Positions 9,990 to 22,780 of a stretch of 64,000 nucleotides of DNA are shown in pieces. Source of the DNA: Paragyromitra xinjiangensis (lineage: Eukaryota; Ascomycota; Pezizomycetes; Pezizales; Discinaceae); NCBI GenBank assembly GCA_038503065.1, contig JBCAMK010000007.1, forward strand, positions 1,550,001 to 1,614,000, given 5' to 3'. Position 1 is the first letter of the stretch. The number at the start of each line of letters is the position of its first letter. Under the pieces are notes generated by a model that was not told the DNA's origin, made no database searches, and worked only from the letters and a program-made list of their open reading frames with translations. The translations under genes and the position numbers were made by a program.

Positions 9990-12088
9990 CATCAGCAAAA
10001 AAACGGATTGTCGCCCGGTCCGCCCAATGCATCAGGCGCCCCAGGCGGTCGGGGCGGAATATAGCCCTCCCTCAGGCTGTAAATTTTGCCCTTCACGTCT
10101 GGGCGACAGCTTACTAGAGGTCGGCATGGGGGTGCCCTAGGTCCAGGAGGCTATTCTCTGGGCGACCACGGAAGGTTGACGAGTGTCTGGAGGACAGCGG
10201 GGGGAGAGCAGTGCGCCCACAGGATCACATTTTCAGCAGGTCACCCTGTGATCTAGTTTGAATGCTTTCGCCCATATTCTTGTTTACAATCGTTCTATTA
10301 TTTCTATATAGCTCTATATGTACATGTATCTGTTCTTCGTATCCTAGGTGTAGGGGGGGGGGCGGAGGCAGCGGAGGCTCCTGCAGCGAATCGACCAATT
10401 GGCGCAGGCAGCGGAAGCTGCAGCAGCGAATTGACCATATGGCACAGGCAGCGGAGGCTGCAGCAGCAAATCGATCAATTGACTGAGGCGGCGGAAGGTC
10501 AGGCAGCGAATTGACCATATGGCGGAGGCGGAGGAAGCTCAGGCAGCGAATTGACCATATGGCGCAGGCGGCGGAAGCTGCTGCAGCTGTGGCGGAGGCG
10601 GAGGAAGCTCAGGCAGTGAATCGACCATATGGCGCAGGCAGCGGAGGCTGCAGCAGCGAATCGATCAATTGACTGAGGCGGCAGAAGCTCAGGCAGCGAA
10701 TTGACCAATTGGCGGAGGCGGAGGAAGCTCAGGCAGCAGATTGACGACCTCCAGGAGGCGGCGGAAGCTCAGTCAGCGGATCAACCATATGGCGGAGGCA
10801 GCGGAGGCTGCAGCAGCGAATCGATCAATTGACTGAGGCAGCGGAAGCTCAGGCAGCGAATTGACCATATGGCGCAGACATCGGAGGCTGCAGCAGCGAA
10901 TTGACCAATTGGTGGAGGTGGAGGAAGCTCAGGCAGCGAATCGACCATATGGCACAGGCAGCGGAAGCTGCTGCAGCTGTCGCAGAGGTGGCGGAAGCTC
11001 AGGCAGCAGATCGACCATATGGCGGAGGCAGTGGAGGCTGCAGCAGCGAATCGATCAATGGACTGAGGCGGCGGAAGCTCAGGCAGCGAATTGACCATAT
11101 GGCGCAGGCAGCGGAAGCTGCAGCAGCAAATCGATCAATTGGCGGAGGCGGAGGAAGCTCAGGCAGCGGATCGACCTCCAGGAGGCGGCGGAAGCTCAGG
11201 CAGCGAATTGACCATATGGCGCAGGCAGCGGAGGCGGCTGCAGCAAATCGACCATGTGGCGCAGGCAGCGGAAGCTCAGGAAGCGAATCGACCATATGGC
11301 GGAAGCGGAGGAAGCTCAGGCAGCATATCAACGACCTCCAGGAGGCGGCGGAAGCCCAGGCAGCGGAAGCTCAGGAAGCGAATCGACCATATGGCAGAAG
11401 CGGAGGAAGCTCCGGCAGCGGATCGATCAGCCAATTGAGCTGCCTCCTGAGCTCGCTTAGGCGGAAGCAGCGGAAGCTGAAGCAACGGATCAAAGTGAGT
11501 CTAGGAGGCATATCAGCGGGAGTCATATAAGCGGAAGCAAGACGTTACCTAGGAGTTTCTTTGCAAACAGAGCTTAGTACTTCGAGCCTAAAAGTCACGA
11601 TGTTAGCAAAGTACTATGGTACAGTGAGGTTGAGAATGGGTGGGAGGGAATAGGGGATGGGTGGGAGAGAATAGGGGGAAGCAATAGTAGGAAGGACAGG
11701 AGAGGTGGAGATTGGTGTCTTATTAGGCGTTGCTTTGACGACGGCATGGCGACTACTAAGCGATGACTAAGCGACCTGGAGATTTTTGAAAATCGCTAAG
11801 TGCCTGAGGCGAGGTGAATTTTGCTAAGTCCCGAGATTCTAGGGACTTAGAAAAATTCGATGGGTAGAGCCCGCTGGATTTCGCTAAGTGCCACATCTGG
11901 GTGCGGGTGGTCACAGCTGACCTGCAGCCGAGCGCCAGGAGGCCGGAGCACTGTGCAGCCTGCGCCCGCACAGGCCAGCACTCGGACCAGCTCGCCTGGG
12001 TTGTAGGGAAGGCCACTAACGCAGCGGGCGGAATATGGCCTTCCGGAAGACAAGAAAGTGTCGGGGCAACATTTTTTTTTTGCTGATG
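9990..12088. mobile_element. M2: non-autonomous CATCAGCAAAA element with minisatellite core
   Basis: A 2099-bp element with ends CATCAGCAAAAAAA at both termini and duplicated flanking CA (9988-9989, 12089-12090). Subterminal regions are rich in GGGCG/CGCCC motifs; the core is a minisatellite. It is the same family as M3 (36761-39001) in the opposite orientation, with extensive near-identity including the non-repeat parts (the stretch beginning ACATCTGGGTGCGGGTGGTC here is at about 36940-36960 in M3). No transposase is encoded. Confidence 0.87.
10350..11470. repeat. Minisatellite core of M2
   Basis: About 1.1 kb of degenerate tandem repeats built from GACCATATGGCGCAGGCAG, GCGGAAGCTCAGGCAGCGAAT and CAATTGGCGGAGGCGGAGG modules, the reverse complement of the M1/M3 arrays. 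Units of about 39-42 bp assemble into longer composite repeats. Long open frames through it are a consequence of unit lengths divisible by three. Confidence 0.85.
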
Positions 12089-13979
12089 CACTCGGGGGAG
12101 TTACCACGATGTTGTTCGCCACAGTTGGCGCAGCGGAGGATGGTGTGAAGGCAGGGAGATCCTTTGACATGGCAGGAAGGTTTGCCACAGGTGTGTGTTG
12201 ACACTGTATGAGGCCCAGCACAGATGGTACAGATAGGGGTCTTGCTGGTACAGCGCTGTTGGTGGTGGCCAAAGGCCAGGCAGTGGGTGCATTGGGTGTC
12301 CTGTCCAAAGCGAAGGTATTTGGAGACCTTGAGGCGGCGTCCGAAAAGGGAGAGCCCTCTCTCAAGGGCAGTGGTGGCAGGTTGTTTCCCCTGGATGGTA
12401 AGAACCATAGAAGAAGCCTGCTTGCCCTCTCTCTGCTCTGGTCTGGTGAGCCAGCGAGGGTCACGCATGAGGGTGGTGCCAGGGTTGAACTGTTCAACCT
12501 CTGACCTGATGTGTTGAAATCCTTCTTCGCCAGAAGGAATGGAGGTGGGTACGTTATGCAAAACAACCTGAAAAAGAGTGACTTCTTTCTCCAGGCTGTT
12601 GGCATTGGGGATGGTGGATCTCACAATCTCCTCAAGCTTTGATCTCTGCTTGAGGAGTGTGTCGGAGGTGGTGGTGGTGACAGCAATGAGCTGCACATGA
12701 TGGGCAGGTGTAAATCGCACCTCTGCAATCAATGGGCTTTCTAGGGCTGCATTGACTGCATTGCGAATGGTGAGTGGGGTGACATCCTCAGGAAGGGGTA
12801 GACCATTCCTGGTGATAATGAGTGTGTGGTCGCGTTTGGGGGGGCTGATGGGTGTTTTGGGGGCCTTGGAGGCCTTGGGGGCGGGTCTGGAAGCCTTTTT
12901 GGAGGCAACCTGGGCCCAGGAGTGTGGTGCAGGCGCTGGGGCAGCTGCTGGAGGTAGGGGGAGTGAGGCAGGACCAGAGGCAGAGGCAGAGGCCAAGATG
13001 GTGGTGAGGGCGCGTTTCTGCTCCAGATCTGCTACTTTGGCTGTGAGGGTTGCAATCTTTTCCACAAGAGCAGGGTCGTTGTGGAAGACTGGAGGTGGTG
13101 GAGGTGTCCTGGCTGCTTTTTCAAGCCTGCGGATGGTTTTGAGCATCTGCTTGATGCAGGCCCGGTATTCATGGAGGGTTGCAGCTAGCTGTAGGACCGC
13201 ATCTGCAATCTTGGGGGTGGTGTTGAGGATGGGGGGGGTGAATTCTTCCTCCGTTTCACTCTCAGATTCAGTCATCTCATGATCCTGAGAGTTTGGGGGG
13301 AGTGGGAGGGATTCATAGTCCTATAGAGCAACAGCAGGACGCAGTGGGAGAGTCTGGGTGGGTGTTTGCTCTGGGTCTCCATGATGGGAGGCCGAAAAGC
13401 GCGAAAATGGGGGTGTTGTAGGTACGATAATGGGTGTTGTAGGGGTGTTTTGGGGCGAATTGACGCCAGAAGAGGAGGGCTGATAGCCTCTGCCTCTCCC
13501 TCTGCCTCTAGATGAAGAGGAAGACATGGTGATGGTCCTGAACCGACAGGAGGTGGGGGGAGGTGTTGTTGGGCCCTAGGGGGGTCCCTGGCGGGTGGGG
13601 GAGGGTGGGAGCAGGAAGTGTCAACAACTTCTGCAAAACTGCTCGGATCCGGACGAACAAGAGGGCGATCGAACGGGCACAGTGAGGGAATTCCAAAAAG
13701 CCCGGGGTCGAGTCAATCGGAGTAGTATTGGTGGAGATATGAGGTTTTGAAGAAACTCAAAATTTGAGGTGTAGGGGGAGAAAGAGGGGTAAAATAGCGA
13801 ATTCGACAACAACTTTTGCAAATCGAGAGCGACCTCGACGTACAATAGCAGGATCGAACGGGGGCAGTGAGGCGAGTCCGAATAACCAAAAATCTCGTTA
13901 ATCGGAGTAAAACTGGTGGAGTTATGACCAAAAAGTCGTTTCGTGGTTGTTGTTGTCGGTAGGCGGCGTTGGATACCTC

Positions 13980-15149
13980 ATGGCACAGAATGAACACCTG
14001 AACAAGGAAATCGCTGAGCTCAAGATGATGGTTAGCAACCTCACCACCCAAATCTCAACCTCCCTGGGCTCCATGAGCCACACTGTGATCGGGAAAGTGG
14101 ATTCAATCCACCACACCCTGAAAGCAACTCCAGCAGTACCAGCAATCACAGCAACAACCCTCCCCAACACACCCCAACAACCCAAGAAGAACAAGGGAAA
14201 GGGAAAGGCAACTGAAAACGCGCCAGCACCTCCTCCACCTCCTCCACCTCCTGCACCAAAGACTTGGGCCACTGTGGCGAAAGATGGAAAGCCTGCGAAG
14301 GCCAACACTGACACCCCCACAACCCCAACCCCAGAACTCACAAAGAACATGATTGTCCAGCGCAGTGGTGATCAGAAAGAAGAAAGCCTCAACCTCCTTG
14401 TCCTGCGCAACACCATCAACAAAGAACTCCTGACTGCTAAAGCACCAGAGAGCCTCCAGATCTCAGGAATCTCCTGGAACCTGAAAGCCAACCTCTTGCT
14501 TTACACTTGCAATGGATTTACTAGCACTGATTTTGACCTGCACAAGGCCACCATTGAGAAAGTTGTGAAGGAAAGTGATGAGAAAGAGAGCTTTCTCTCC
14601 AAACAGGAGTCCTGGCACAAGGTTGCCATTCACGGAGTCCCAATCATGGAATACCCTGACAATCGTACCGGCATGAGTGACCTGCAAAATGAACTGGAAT
14701 ACCAAAACAGTGATCTCAAACTGGCAGCACCTCCTCACTACATGACCCACCCAGACAAGAGAAACGGAAAGTCCCACAGCTCGGTGATGATTGCCATCAC
14801 CAGCAAAAGCAGGTACAATAAACTGATCAAAAACGGAATCCTCATCTTTGGCCAAAGACACAGGACCGGAGCCTATTTGACTGAGCGCCCTGGTGACCAA
14901 TGTTCTAACTGTCAAAAGTTTGGACACAAGTTCCAGAGATGCCCCTCCTCCAAGCCAGCCTGTGCCTACTGTGGACACGAACATGCTACCAACAAGCACT
15001 TCTGTGGGACTTGCAGAGCCACTGACTCTTGCGCCCACATGCCTCCCAAATGCATCAACTGTGGTGGAACACATAAAGCCACCGACAGATCCTGTGTTGC
15101 ACGCCCAGACCTCTCCCAAACTGAAAAAGACATCATGGTGGAACAATGA
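13980..15149 (+). pseudogene. LINE-B ORF1, copy 2 (N-terminus missing)
   Basis: Open from the junction to the TGA at 15147-15149 and beginning at MAQNEHLNKEIAELKMM, so the first third seen in the copy at 45551-47104 is missing. It has a coiled-coil segment, a Pro-rich linker (PPPPPPPP), a conserved central RNA-recognition-like region and three zinc knuckles (CSNCQKFGHKFQRC, CAYCGHEHATNKHFC, CINCGGTHKATDRSC). Its stop overlaps the ORF2 start as ATGA at 15146-15149. It shows how ORF1 reads across the P2 insertion site (GCGCCCACATGCC near 15031). Confidence 0.87.
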
Positions 15150-18100
15150 TTGTGCAACCAAACCCACACAAGATTCGCCTGATGCAACACAACTGCCGAA
15201 GAAACCAAAATGTTATGTTATCCCTCCTCGATTCAGCCTCAGAAATGGCTGATATAGTTATTATTCAAGTACCCTTTGTTATGGCCGACACTTCTACTGA
15301 TGCACCACCAAACTCCTGGACATCAATATCTCAAGGGTCATTCGCAAGAATGATTCCAAGTTGTATTAACCGCCCTCGAACCATGACCTTTATATCAAAA
15401 TCCAACCTCTTCCTGAAATACCAGCCAAGGCCTGACATCATCAATAATGAAGATGTACAGGCCATAGAGCTGTCAACCCCCTCCATTCCTTCCTTTATCC
15501 TCTTCAACATCTACAATGAAAAACCTGCAGCATCACAATGATCTCCTGACAGCCACCCGCAATACACAGTTGAACGTGTACTTGTGGGACTAAAGCTACC
15601 AGAACGCTGTATCATGGCAGGTGACTTCAATGCCCACCATCCTCTCTGGGACTCACGAGTCCGTTCACCAAAAAGACATGAAGCACTTCTAGCTATACTA
15701 GAAGAATTCAACTACACCCTCATTAACGAGCCTAATATTTATACCTACAACTACCCTACAGGCACTGGCAGATCCGTTTTGGATCTTGCCTTCTCCTCCT
15801 CACTGATGACAGACTTGATTATGAACTGGGCAGTCATGGAAGACCTTGCAACAGGATCCGACCATGAAGTTGTCCAGTTTGAAATTGCTTCCAACTCTTT
15901 GGAATGTGCCCCCCCCCCACCATCAACAGAACAATTTAATTGGGCCAAGGCGGACTGGGACGGCTTCCAACAAACTTTCACCCTCTCTTCCATCACTACT
16001 AAAGACACCTGGGAGTTCCTACACTCCCACCCAACCCATTCAAACCTAGACGAGGCAGCTCAACACCTACGAGATTCAATCATAGCAGCTGCCAACATCC
16101 ATGTACCCAAACGAAAACCATCGCCCTTCGCCAAACCTTGGTGGAATGAAGACATTAGAGAAGGACGTAGACACATGACGACAGCCCTCAGGGACTGGAG
16201 AACTGATCAGACTCCAGCCATGTGGCGAAGATTCAAAAACTTGCGAACATCCTACTTCAGACAAATCTGAACAGCAAAGAGTGAACACTGGAATACATTC
16301 CAGGAAGAAGCTCACGGAAAAGATGTCTTCACAGCAATGAGGTACACCAAGCCTTGCAGATGTGAACGCACCCCCACCCTACACAATCCCACCACCCTCC
16401 AAGAGTCCAAAACCTTTGAAGAGAAAGCCAATCTCTTCCGAGCAACTCTATTCCCTCCCCCTCCCTCCGTGGAACTTGATGAACCCGTTCCAGCAGGCAA
16501 ACACAAGATTCCATGGAAAGACCTCACCAATGACGAGATTCGGAAAGCAATCATGACCTCAGCAGCAAAGAAAGCCCCTGGACCGGATGGAATCGGCTTC
16601 CTATGCATTCAAAAAGCATACCAAGTTGACCCAACGCAGTTCAATTCCTTCTACAAAGCCACCATGAAAGCAGGATACCACCCAACCATATGACGCGAAG
16701 CTACAATTGCAATCATTAGAAAGGCCAACAAACCTGACTATACGATAGCAAAAGCCTACCGACCAGTATCACTCCTCAACTGCCTCAGCCAAGTCTCAGA
16801 AAAGATCATAGCAACCTAATTAGCATTTATGGCAGAAAGATACCACCTTCTCCATAGATGGCAAATTGGAGGACGACCAAAAAGATCAGCTGTGGATGCT
16901 TGCATGCTTATCAGCACGCTTGCCGATGCAACCAAAAAGAAAGGCCTCACACTCTCTGCACTTTGCATGGATGTGAAAGGTGCATATGATTTTGTATTCA
17001 AACGACGACTGATCAAGACCATGATTGAACTGGACCTCCCACTTCCCATCTGTCGATGGGTGGACTCCTTCCTCAGCAATCAAACAGCCTGTATGGCATT
17101 TGACGGTGAAATTGAAGCCATGGCACCCATTCAAACTGCTTTCCCACAAGGATCTCCCACCTCGCCTATCCTCTTCCTCCTCTACCTGGCTCCTTTGTTC
17201 AACGAGCTAGAAGAAAAAAATCCGGATTCCACCTGCCCCAGCTACATCGATGATGTAGGCCTCCTGGTTACAGGAAAATCTGAAGCAGGAAACTCTCGAA
17301 CATTGGAAGCAATGGCACTCACCTCCTCCGAATGGGGTGAGAAAAATGCCTTGTACTTTGACAATCCAAAGACAGAACTCACTCACTTCCACTCCAGACG
17401 AACAACTGACACCTCTGATGAAGCCAAAGTCACAATGCCTGACGGCAACGTGATTGAGGCTGCAGATGTCCAGCAATGGCTGGGTGTCTGGTTTGACCGC
17501 AAACTCACATTCAAACATCATGTCAAGACCAAAGCTGCCTCCGCACTTTGAGCCTTCATGGCTATCTCCCGTCTCGCAAACACAGAAAAAGGACTGAGTT
17601 ACAAGGCACTTCGCCAACTCTACCAATCCTGTGTAGCCACCATCAGCGACTTTGGAGCTGAAGTGTGGTGGAACGGGCATATTGGACTCAGCAACACCAT
17701 CCAGAAAGTCCAGAATCAAGCAATGCGCAAGATTGCTGGAGCCTTCAGAACCTCACCTATCCATGCCCTGGAAGCAGAGACAGGACTCCTCCCTACCCTA
17801 ATCAGATTGGATGAGTTGCAAAGGAAATATGCACTCTGAGTCCTTTCCCTACCCAACACCCATCCCATCACCTCCCTCTGCCCTGATTCCTGGCCTTCAA
17901 CCCAGGAAAACGATAACCCAGATAGCTCCAACAACACTCCATGGCACCAAACCACCACCTCCCCCAAATACGAAACAAGACTACATAGGATACTGGCATC
18001 TACCAACAAATGGGTCCAGCCACAACCAGAAATTGAATGCGTAGACAATCTGGCATGCCCACCATGGCACCAAAACACCATAGACATCTACATTGACCCT

Positions 18101-18374
18101 GCAGACAAAGACGCAGCAGCAGAAAACCATCGGAACCACACAGCTGGAGACAGTACTAGGGCTGATCGCCTAGTCTTCTACACTGATGGCTCCCTCCTGG
18201 AAGGCAAAACAGGAACTGGAGTTGCTGGTTTCCGCAGAGGTCACTCTGTGGTCAACCAATCCTACCACCTCGGCAAAGAAAATGAAGTCTTCAACGCAGA
18301 ACTTTATGGTATTGCAAAAGCCACTAAGCATGCAATCCTACAAGTACAGCACATCAGCAAAAAAAAATATGCCT

Positions 18375-18600
18375 CCGGGAGTTTGGCTGGCGCTCCCCAG
18401 GAGACGTTTTCCTCCCTGACCTCCCTGACCTCCCAAGCCTCCTGGAGCAATCAGCGCCCAAAGATCTTCTCCTGGAGGATTTGGCTAATCCTCGCGTCTA
18501 CTGACTACTCCTGGAGGAGATTGCTGCTCTTCATGGCATGTGTTTTCTCCTAGAGCACCTAACTCTCCCGCATATCTCCAGGAGGATATTTCTCATCATC
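18375..18600. repeat. P1 left subterminal CCAGGAGG motif cluster
   Basis: Variants of CTCCTGGAGGAG and CCCCAGGAGA occur at short spacing (for example near 18373, 18398, 18434, 18468, 18510, 18575). The core is an imperfect palindrome, CCTCCAGGAGG. Matching motifs fill the other end of P1 and the start of P3, which suggests the binding sites of one transposase lineage. Confidence 0.65.
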
Positions 18601-18688
18601 ACGGGTAAGGTGGAGGTTATTCTGCTTACTAAGCGCAGGTTTTAGGCAGTAGAAAGATTTTTATTGGCTCTAGTATATATTTGCCACG

Positions 18689-19027
18689 TAGGATATCGAC
18701 CATCCTACGCCTCCTCTTTGCCTCTCCGCATTTTCTATAGCATAGCCTACATTCTCTATAAATTGCCCGCTCCCAAGCTCTCACGTTCGAGGATGGCCTG
18801 TATCCTTAATCCACCAGTCCATAAATCTCTAATACGGTAGTCCTGCGTCAGATATTGACCATCCTACACTAGGATATTGACCATCCTATACCTTCTCTTT
18901 GCCTCCCCGCGTTTTCTATAGCATAGCCTACATTCTCCATAAATTGCCTGCTCCCAAGCCCTCAGGCTTCGGAGATGCCCTATATCCTTAATCCACCGGT
19001 CCATAAACCTCCGATATGGTAGTACTC
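18689..19027. repeat. Two direct repeats of about 155 bp inside P1
   Basis: The stretch from about 18689 to 18843 (GGATATCGACCATCCTACGCC ... ATACGGTAGT) is repeated with scattered substitutions at about 18873-19027. Both copies include TTTTCTATAGCATAGCC and ATCCTTAATCCACC. The repeat lies between the transposase 3' end and the left terminus. Confidence 0.8.
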
Positions 19028-19060
19028 AGCATTCCCATCCCTCGAGGATGCCCAGTATCC

Positions 19061-22000
19061 TCACTCCAAGGTATAGATTTCGTTAAAGGTTGCGAGATCA
19101 ATTCGGTTGTTGACGAGCCATCTAGTGTTCTTCTCTAGGAGCTCTGGCTGCTCTGGGATGAGATGCGCAATCCCCATGATATTACCCATCCCCACAACGA
19201 ACAGATCATCCGCTTGCCTGGTAGAAACTCGCACCATCCCATGGGCCTCTGTGATCCGACCACCTCCTGGATAGGCTCGCAGCATCCTCACAAGGATAAG
19301 CCGATGCGTATAGAGGGTATGAGGATCTCGAATCTTGAATAGGCAAAGCACTTTGGCTGGAAGGCGACCTCGGAGAGCACCAAACTGACTCTCATCTCCT
19401 ACCTGGACCCACACCCAATCGTTCCGTGGAGCTTGGGCCCTAAAGGCTCGCCCTCCTGTACATCTCACTCGATGAAGCTCAAACTCCTCAGGATGCTGAA
19501 ACTTAGGCACAGGGACTCTAAGTTGCGAGAATAGCTCAGCTGGGTACGTAAGAAGAGCCTCTGTATCCTCCCGGAGCCGGCATTCGTCGTTTAGATTCTG
19601 ACTGCTATAGTACAGTATTCGCTCCGGCAGGTCCGGCACGTTGATTTGGCGGATGATATCACAGAGAGTCCAAATCCTTGGTTGTCGGCCACACAATCGC
19701 TGAAGAGATGCTCTCTCTCCTGTATGTTGGACCTCAGACCGCCTGGGCCTGAGAATATCCAACAGCTCGTAATTGGGAAGCTCAGCATCCCTACTCAGAG
19801 CCCGAAGGTTCAATATACGCATACCCAATGCATGTCGACGTCCATAATGGCGCAGGATTTGCTCGGTGGAGTTATTCTTATTGGATGCCCGATATCCTTC
19901 TTTGATTTGCTGTCGATGTGCCGTCTCTCCAACCTCCGTGGAGAACATGGGAATCCCCCCATACTGCTCAATGTGCTCGTGGAAGTGCGCCAAGAGGTGC
20001 ATTTTAGGAAAGTTGAAGTGGCTTTCTCCCTGTCGTATTTCGACGAGCACCTCCCTCCTCTCCAGCTTATCCTCCGCTTGGAGCCGTCGCTTCTTTCCTC
20101 CTGTCATAGGAGTCCGGGCATCCTTCAAGCTCTTCTCCTGATCCTGCTTCAAACGCTTGATTGTCGCTCGCGCTTTTGCGCCTGCCTTCTTCGAGGCCCT
20201 GAATTCGAGGAAAATAGACTTCTGCCTATGGAAATCGACGAGATATTGGTCCATAAAACCCAACGTTTCGGGAGTATGGCTCCGATACTGCGCCATAAGG
20301 TGGAAATCAATAATGCTCCGGACACAGAGGATCGCTCGCCGGAAAGGATATGCCTCATCCTTCGATGGGTTGAGGAGAGCAACAGCAAACGCTCCTAGCA
20401 GGATACGGCCGAGATTGCGCATCTCCTTGCCCTGCCACTGGGAAACCTCTCGATAGGCCTTTGTTGGCCTGGTCAGGCCTGGGAAGGGGGGTATCGACAT
20501 CCAAACTTCGTCAAATGCTTGCTGCCTCTTGTGCTTCTCGAGGAAGCTCTCTATCCACTCCATCAAATGCTTCAATATACCGAGATATATATTATGTAGA
20601 AGGTCTGGTTTATGAAGGTCTCCAGCGCGAGGGAGGTGTGGCATCCCCCAAAAGACGTTGAATGGCGCTTTCAGCCCTCGTTCAACGAGATACTCCAATT
20701 CCTGAGGATCTCCAGAATCGGCAAAGGATTGAGCCACTTTCTGATACTCCTTATCGTCTTGCTTTGGGCTGCTGACTAGCTCACCAAGTTGGTCTGGCCT
20801 GACTTCGCACTTTGGGCAAGCGTTTTGCTGTAGGTTGTGAAGTTGGATGTGCTCAGCGTGGTCAGCTATCCAAGCACAAAGGATTGGATAGCACATCCGA
20901 TACTGAGCATCCCCACATACCAACATGACTCCTGTATGCCCTGCCTTCCTCATATCCTGGAATAGGATACTCATCACCTCGTACAAGACCTCTCTATTAG
21001 CCTCCCGGCGGAGCCTATCCTCTCCACTGCGCCCAGCAAATTTGGGGGGGATAGGGAGTAGCGCCACGAGCATCATAGCCATATTCGTTGGCTTGTTTCG
21101 AATCTTAGAGGGGATATTCCCTATCGTCAGGTAGACTGGCCAAGCTTTCTTATCGCCTGAAAAATTGGTGAGATGTGTACCATCCGACGCGCAGATTACT
21201 GGGACTACTGTAGCCCCATCAGGTAAGCTCCCCTGACAGTGAGAATTAGCAGGATAATAGATATCCAGCAGCGAAGACTTGAAACTTCCTCCTTAGCCTC
21301 CTTAGCCTCCAGGGGAGCTATAGAGGCTATTGAGGAGTTTGAGACTCCGCTGATAGAAGGGGGAGTTAGCTAACCTGTACATCCCACCACCAGTCTGCTG
21401 TATGCATCTCCGAGTACATTCTCTCGCCATTATCGTTGTATTCTCGAATGGGACAATAGACCATATCCTCTGCGTATGCGGGCTGTTTAAGCAAATATTG
21501 GATACAAGCAAGCACGGGCCTAAAGTAATACCGTGCCGTCCTTTTCCTAGTCCCTTCCATGACTTCACAGCTCCCCCGCTGCCATTGCGCCTGACCTAGA
21601 TCCGGATCTATCCTGTCGAGGAGCTTGTGCATCGTGTAGGCAGATCCAAATCCTGGCGTAGGAGTGCCTGCCGCAGGAGTGCAGAGCTCTTCGTTGAAAT
21701 ACTCATTAATACGGGTCTTCGCTATCCCGCTCTCTATCATCCATCGGGCGAGCTTGAAGTCAAAGGCAGTCTCAAACGGGATATAGGGGTTCGAAAGAAG
21801 GAATTCGACGACCTCCTGACGACCCTCCACATCCCCCAAAGAGCATGCTGCACCAGTAAATTGAATGGACCTAGCACCAGACTTCTGTGGAGGCTCTGCA
21901 GCTGTGTCTGTATCCTCTGTATCGGATGGCGGAGGATGCTGGTCATCGTCCTCACTACCGCTCTCAGTGCTTCCACCGGAGGACTCACTTCCTCCAGAGC

Positions 22001-22196
22001 TGACATCTTCCCAGTCGCTATCCGGATTATTTCTGCGCCATGCCAGTGAATCACCATCCTCTTCGGATTCAGAGCCTCCATGGCTAACCTTTTGGGAGGC
22101 TTGCTTGGAATGCATATCCATTATGTGCTTCTGCAACGAAACCACTGATTTGTAGGTGCGACGACACAGAGAGCAGCGTGTTCTTATAATCTCCAT
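19061..22196 (-). CDS. Plavaka-type transposase of P1 (two exons, about 997 residues)
   Basis: Exon 1 runs from the ATG at 22196 to 21375 and exon 2 from 21232 to the stop at 19061; the intron (21374-21233) starts GTTAGC, has a CTAAT branch site and ends CAG, and keeps the frame. Residues 8-29 form a C2H2 zinc finger (C-x2-C-x12-H-x4-H), followed by an acidic Ser/Asp/Glu-rich region. After the splice come the conserved blocks ICASDGTHLTNFSGDK, CPKCE, LLHNIYLGILKHLMEW, VSQWQGKEMRNLGR and HFNFPKMHLLAHFHEH. These blocks are shared with the P2 protein, and match what is known of Plavaka transposases, a fungal CACTA-related group. No inactivating change is seen. It lies head-to-head with the gene at 22781. 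Confidence 0.85.
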
Positions 22197-22780
22197 TTTG
22201 ACTAGAAAGGATTGTGTATATCGGTTGAGGAGTAAGGTGGTAGGGCTGGAGTAGGATGCTCGAGGCAGAATGGTCTGCTTGATCTATTTCCCGCAATCGC
22301 TGGAAATCACTCTCGCAGGCTGTTAGCTACTGATACTCGCCATGAGAACGTAGGATACCCATACTCACTGTGGGAAAGCGTGATGATGATACTTGTTGGG
22401 AGGAAGTAGGATGCTGCTGCTCGCTGAGGTAGGATGCTATTGCTTGCTGGCTGCTGGTGCTCGTTCCGAGGAGGGTTTAGGGGGTAGTTTGTTGACATGA
22501 GGTTGAAATTATAGGTAGGCTAAACCTAAAGGAGCATGTGTATCCATAAGCGAGAGCAGGCTTGGCGACTCGGCACTGGGTTAGGGTTGGCCTGCGCACA
22601 GAGCCTATCGATATCTCACATATGACCTCATAGGCACTGCCAGGGCAAGCAAATCCTGCTTCTCCTCCGCTTCAGCTTCAGCTCCCTCCTCGCTCTCCTT
22701 CAACCTCTTCAACCTTCTCTCCTTGCTTGCCTGCGCCCACGATACCATATATCCTACCAACTTGATACTACTGTTTCAAG
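22197..22780. promoter_or_regulatory. Divergent intergenic region of P1
   Basis: 584 bp between the transposase start (minus) and the accessory gene start (plus), presumably a shared bidirectional promoter. It contains several copies of GTAGGATGCT and GGATAC-like words (22380-22440) but no further coding sequence that I can support. Confidence 0.45.

Larger units (their letters stand above)
9927..13527 (-). pseudogene. LINE-A ORF1, copy 2 (one stop, split by M2)
   Basis: Starts MSSSSSRGRGRG at 13527, an Arg/Gly/Ser-rich N-terminus shared with the other copies. It has a TAG at 13321-13323 after AVAL, where the intact copy reads on in the same frame, and continues with an acidic Ser/Glu-rich segment, a coiled-coil-like stretch, the central domain and zinc knuckles (CTHCLAFGHHQQRC, CTICAGPHTVSTHTC). 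M2 (9990-12088) splits the last knuckle; the last residues resume at 9987 and end at the TAA at 9927-9929. It is more diverged from copies 1, 3 and 4 than they are from one another. Confidence 0.85.
9612..13960 (-). mobile_element. LINE-A copy 2, interrupted by M2
   Basis: A full-length-looking ORF1-only element: 5' end near 13960 (next to the conserved ACCGACAACAAC), 5'UTR with two degenerate promoter-like monomers, ORF1 13527 to 9927, 3'UTR with the GTGCTATAGGCAC hairpin, and a TTTATT-type (AATAA) tail at 9612. Unlike LINE-A copies 3 and 4 its flanks do not form a target duplication: LINE-C ORF1 lies beyond the 3' end and LINE-B ORF1 beyond the 5' end. That makes it a candidate recombination breakpoint. 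Confidence 0.85.
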
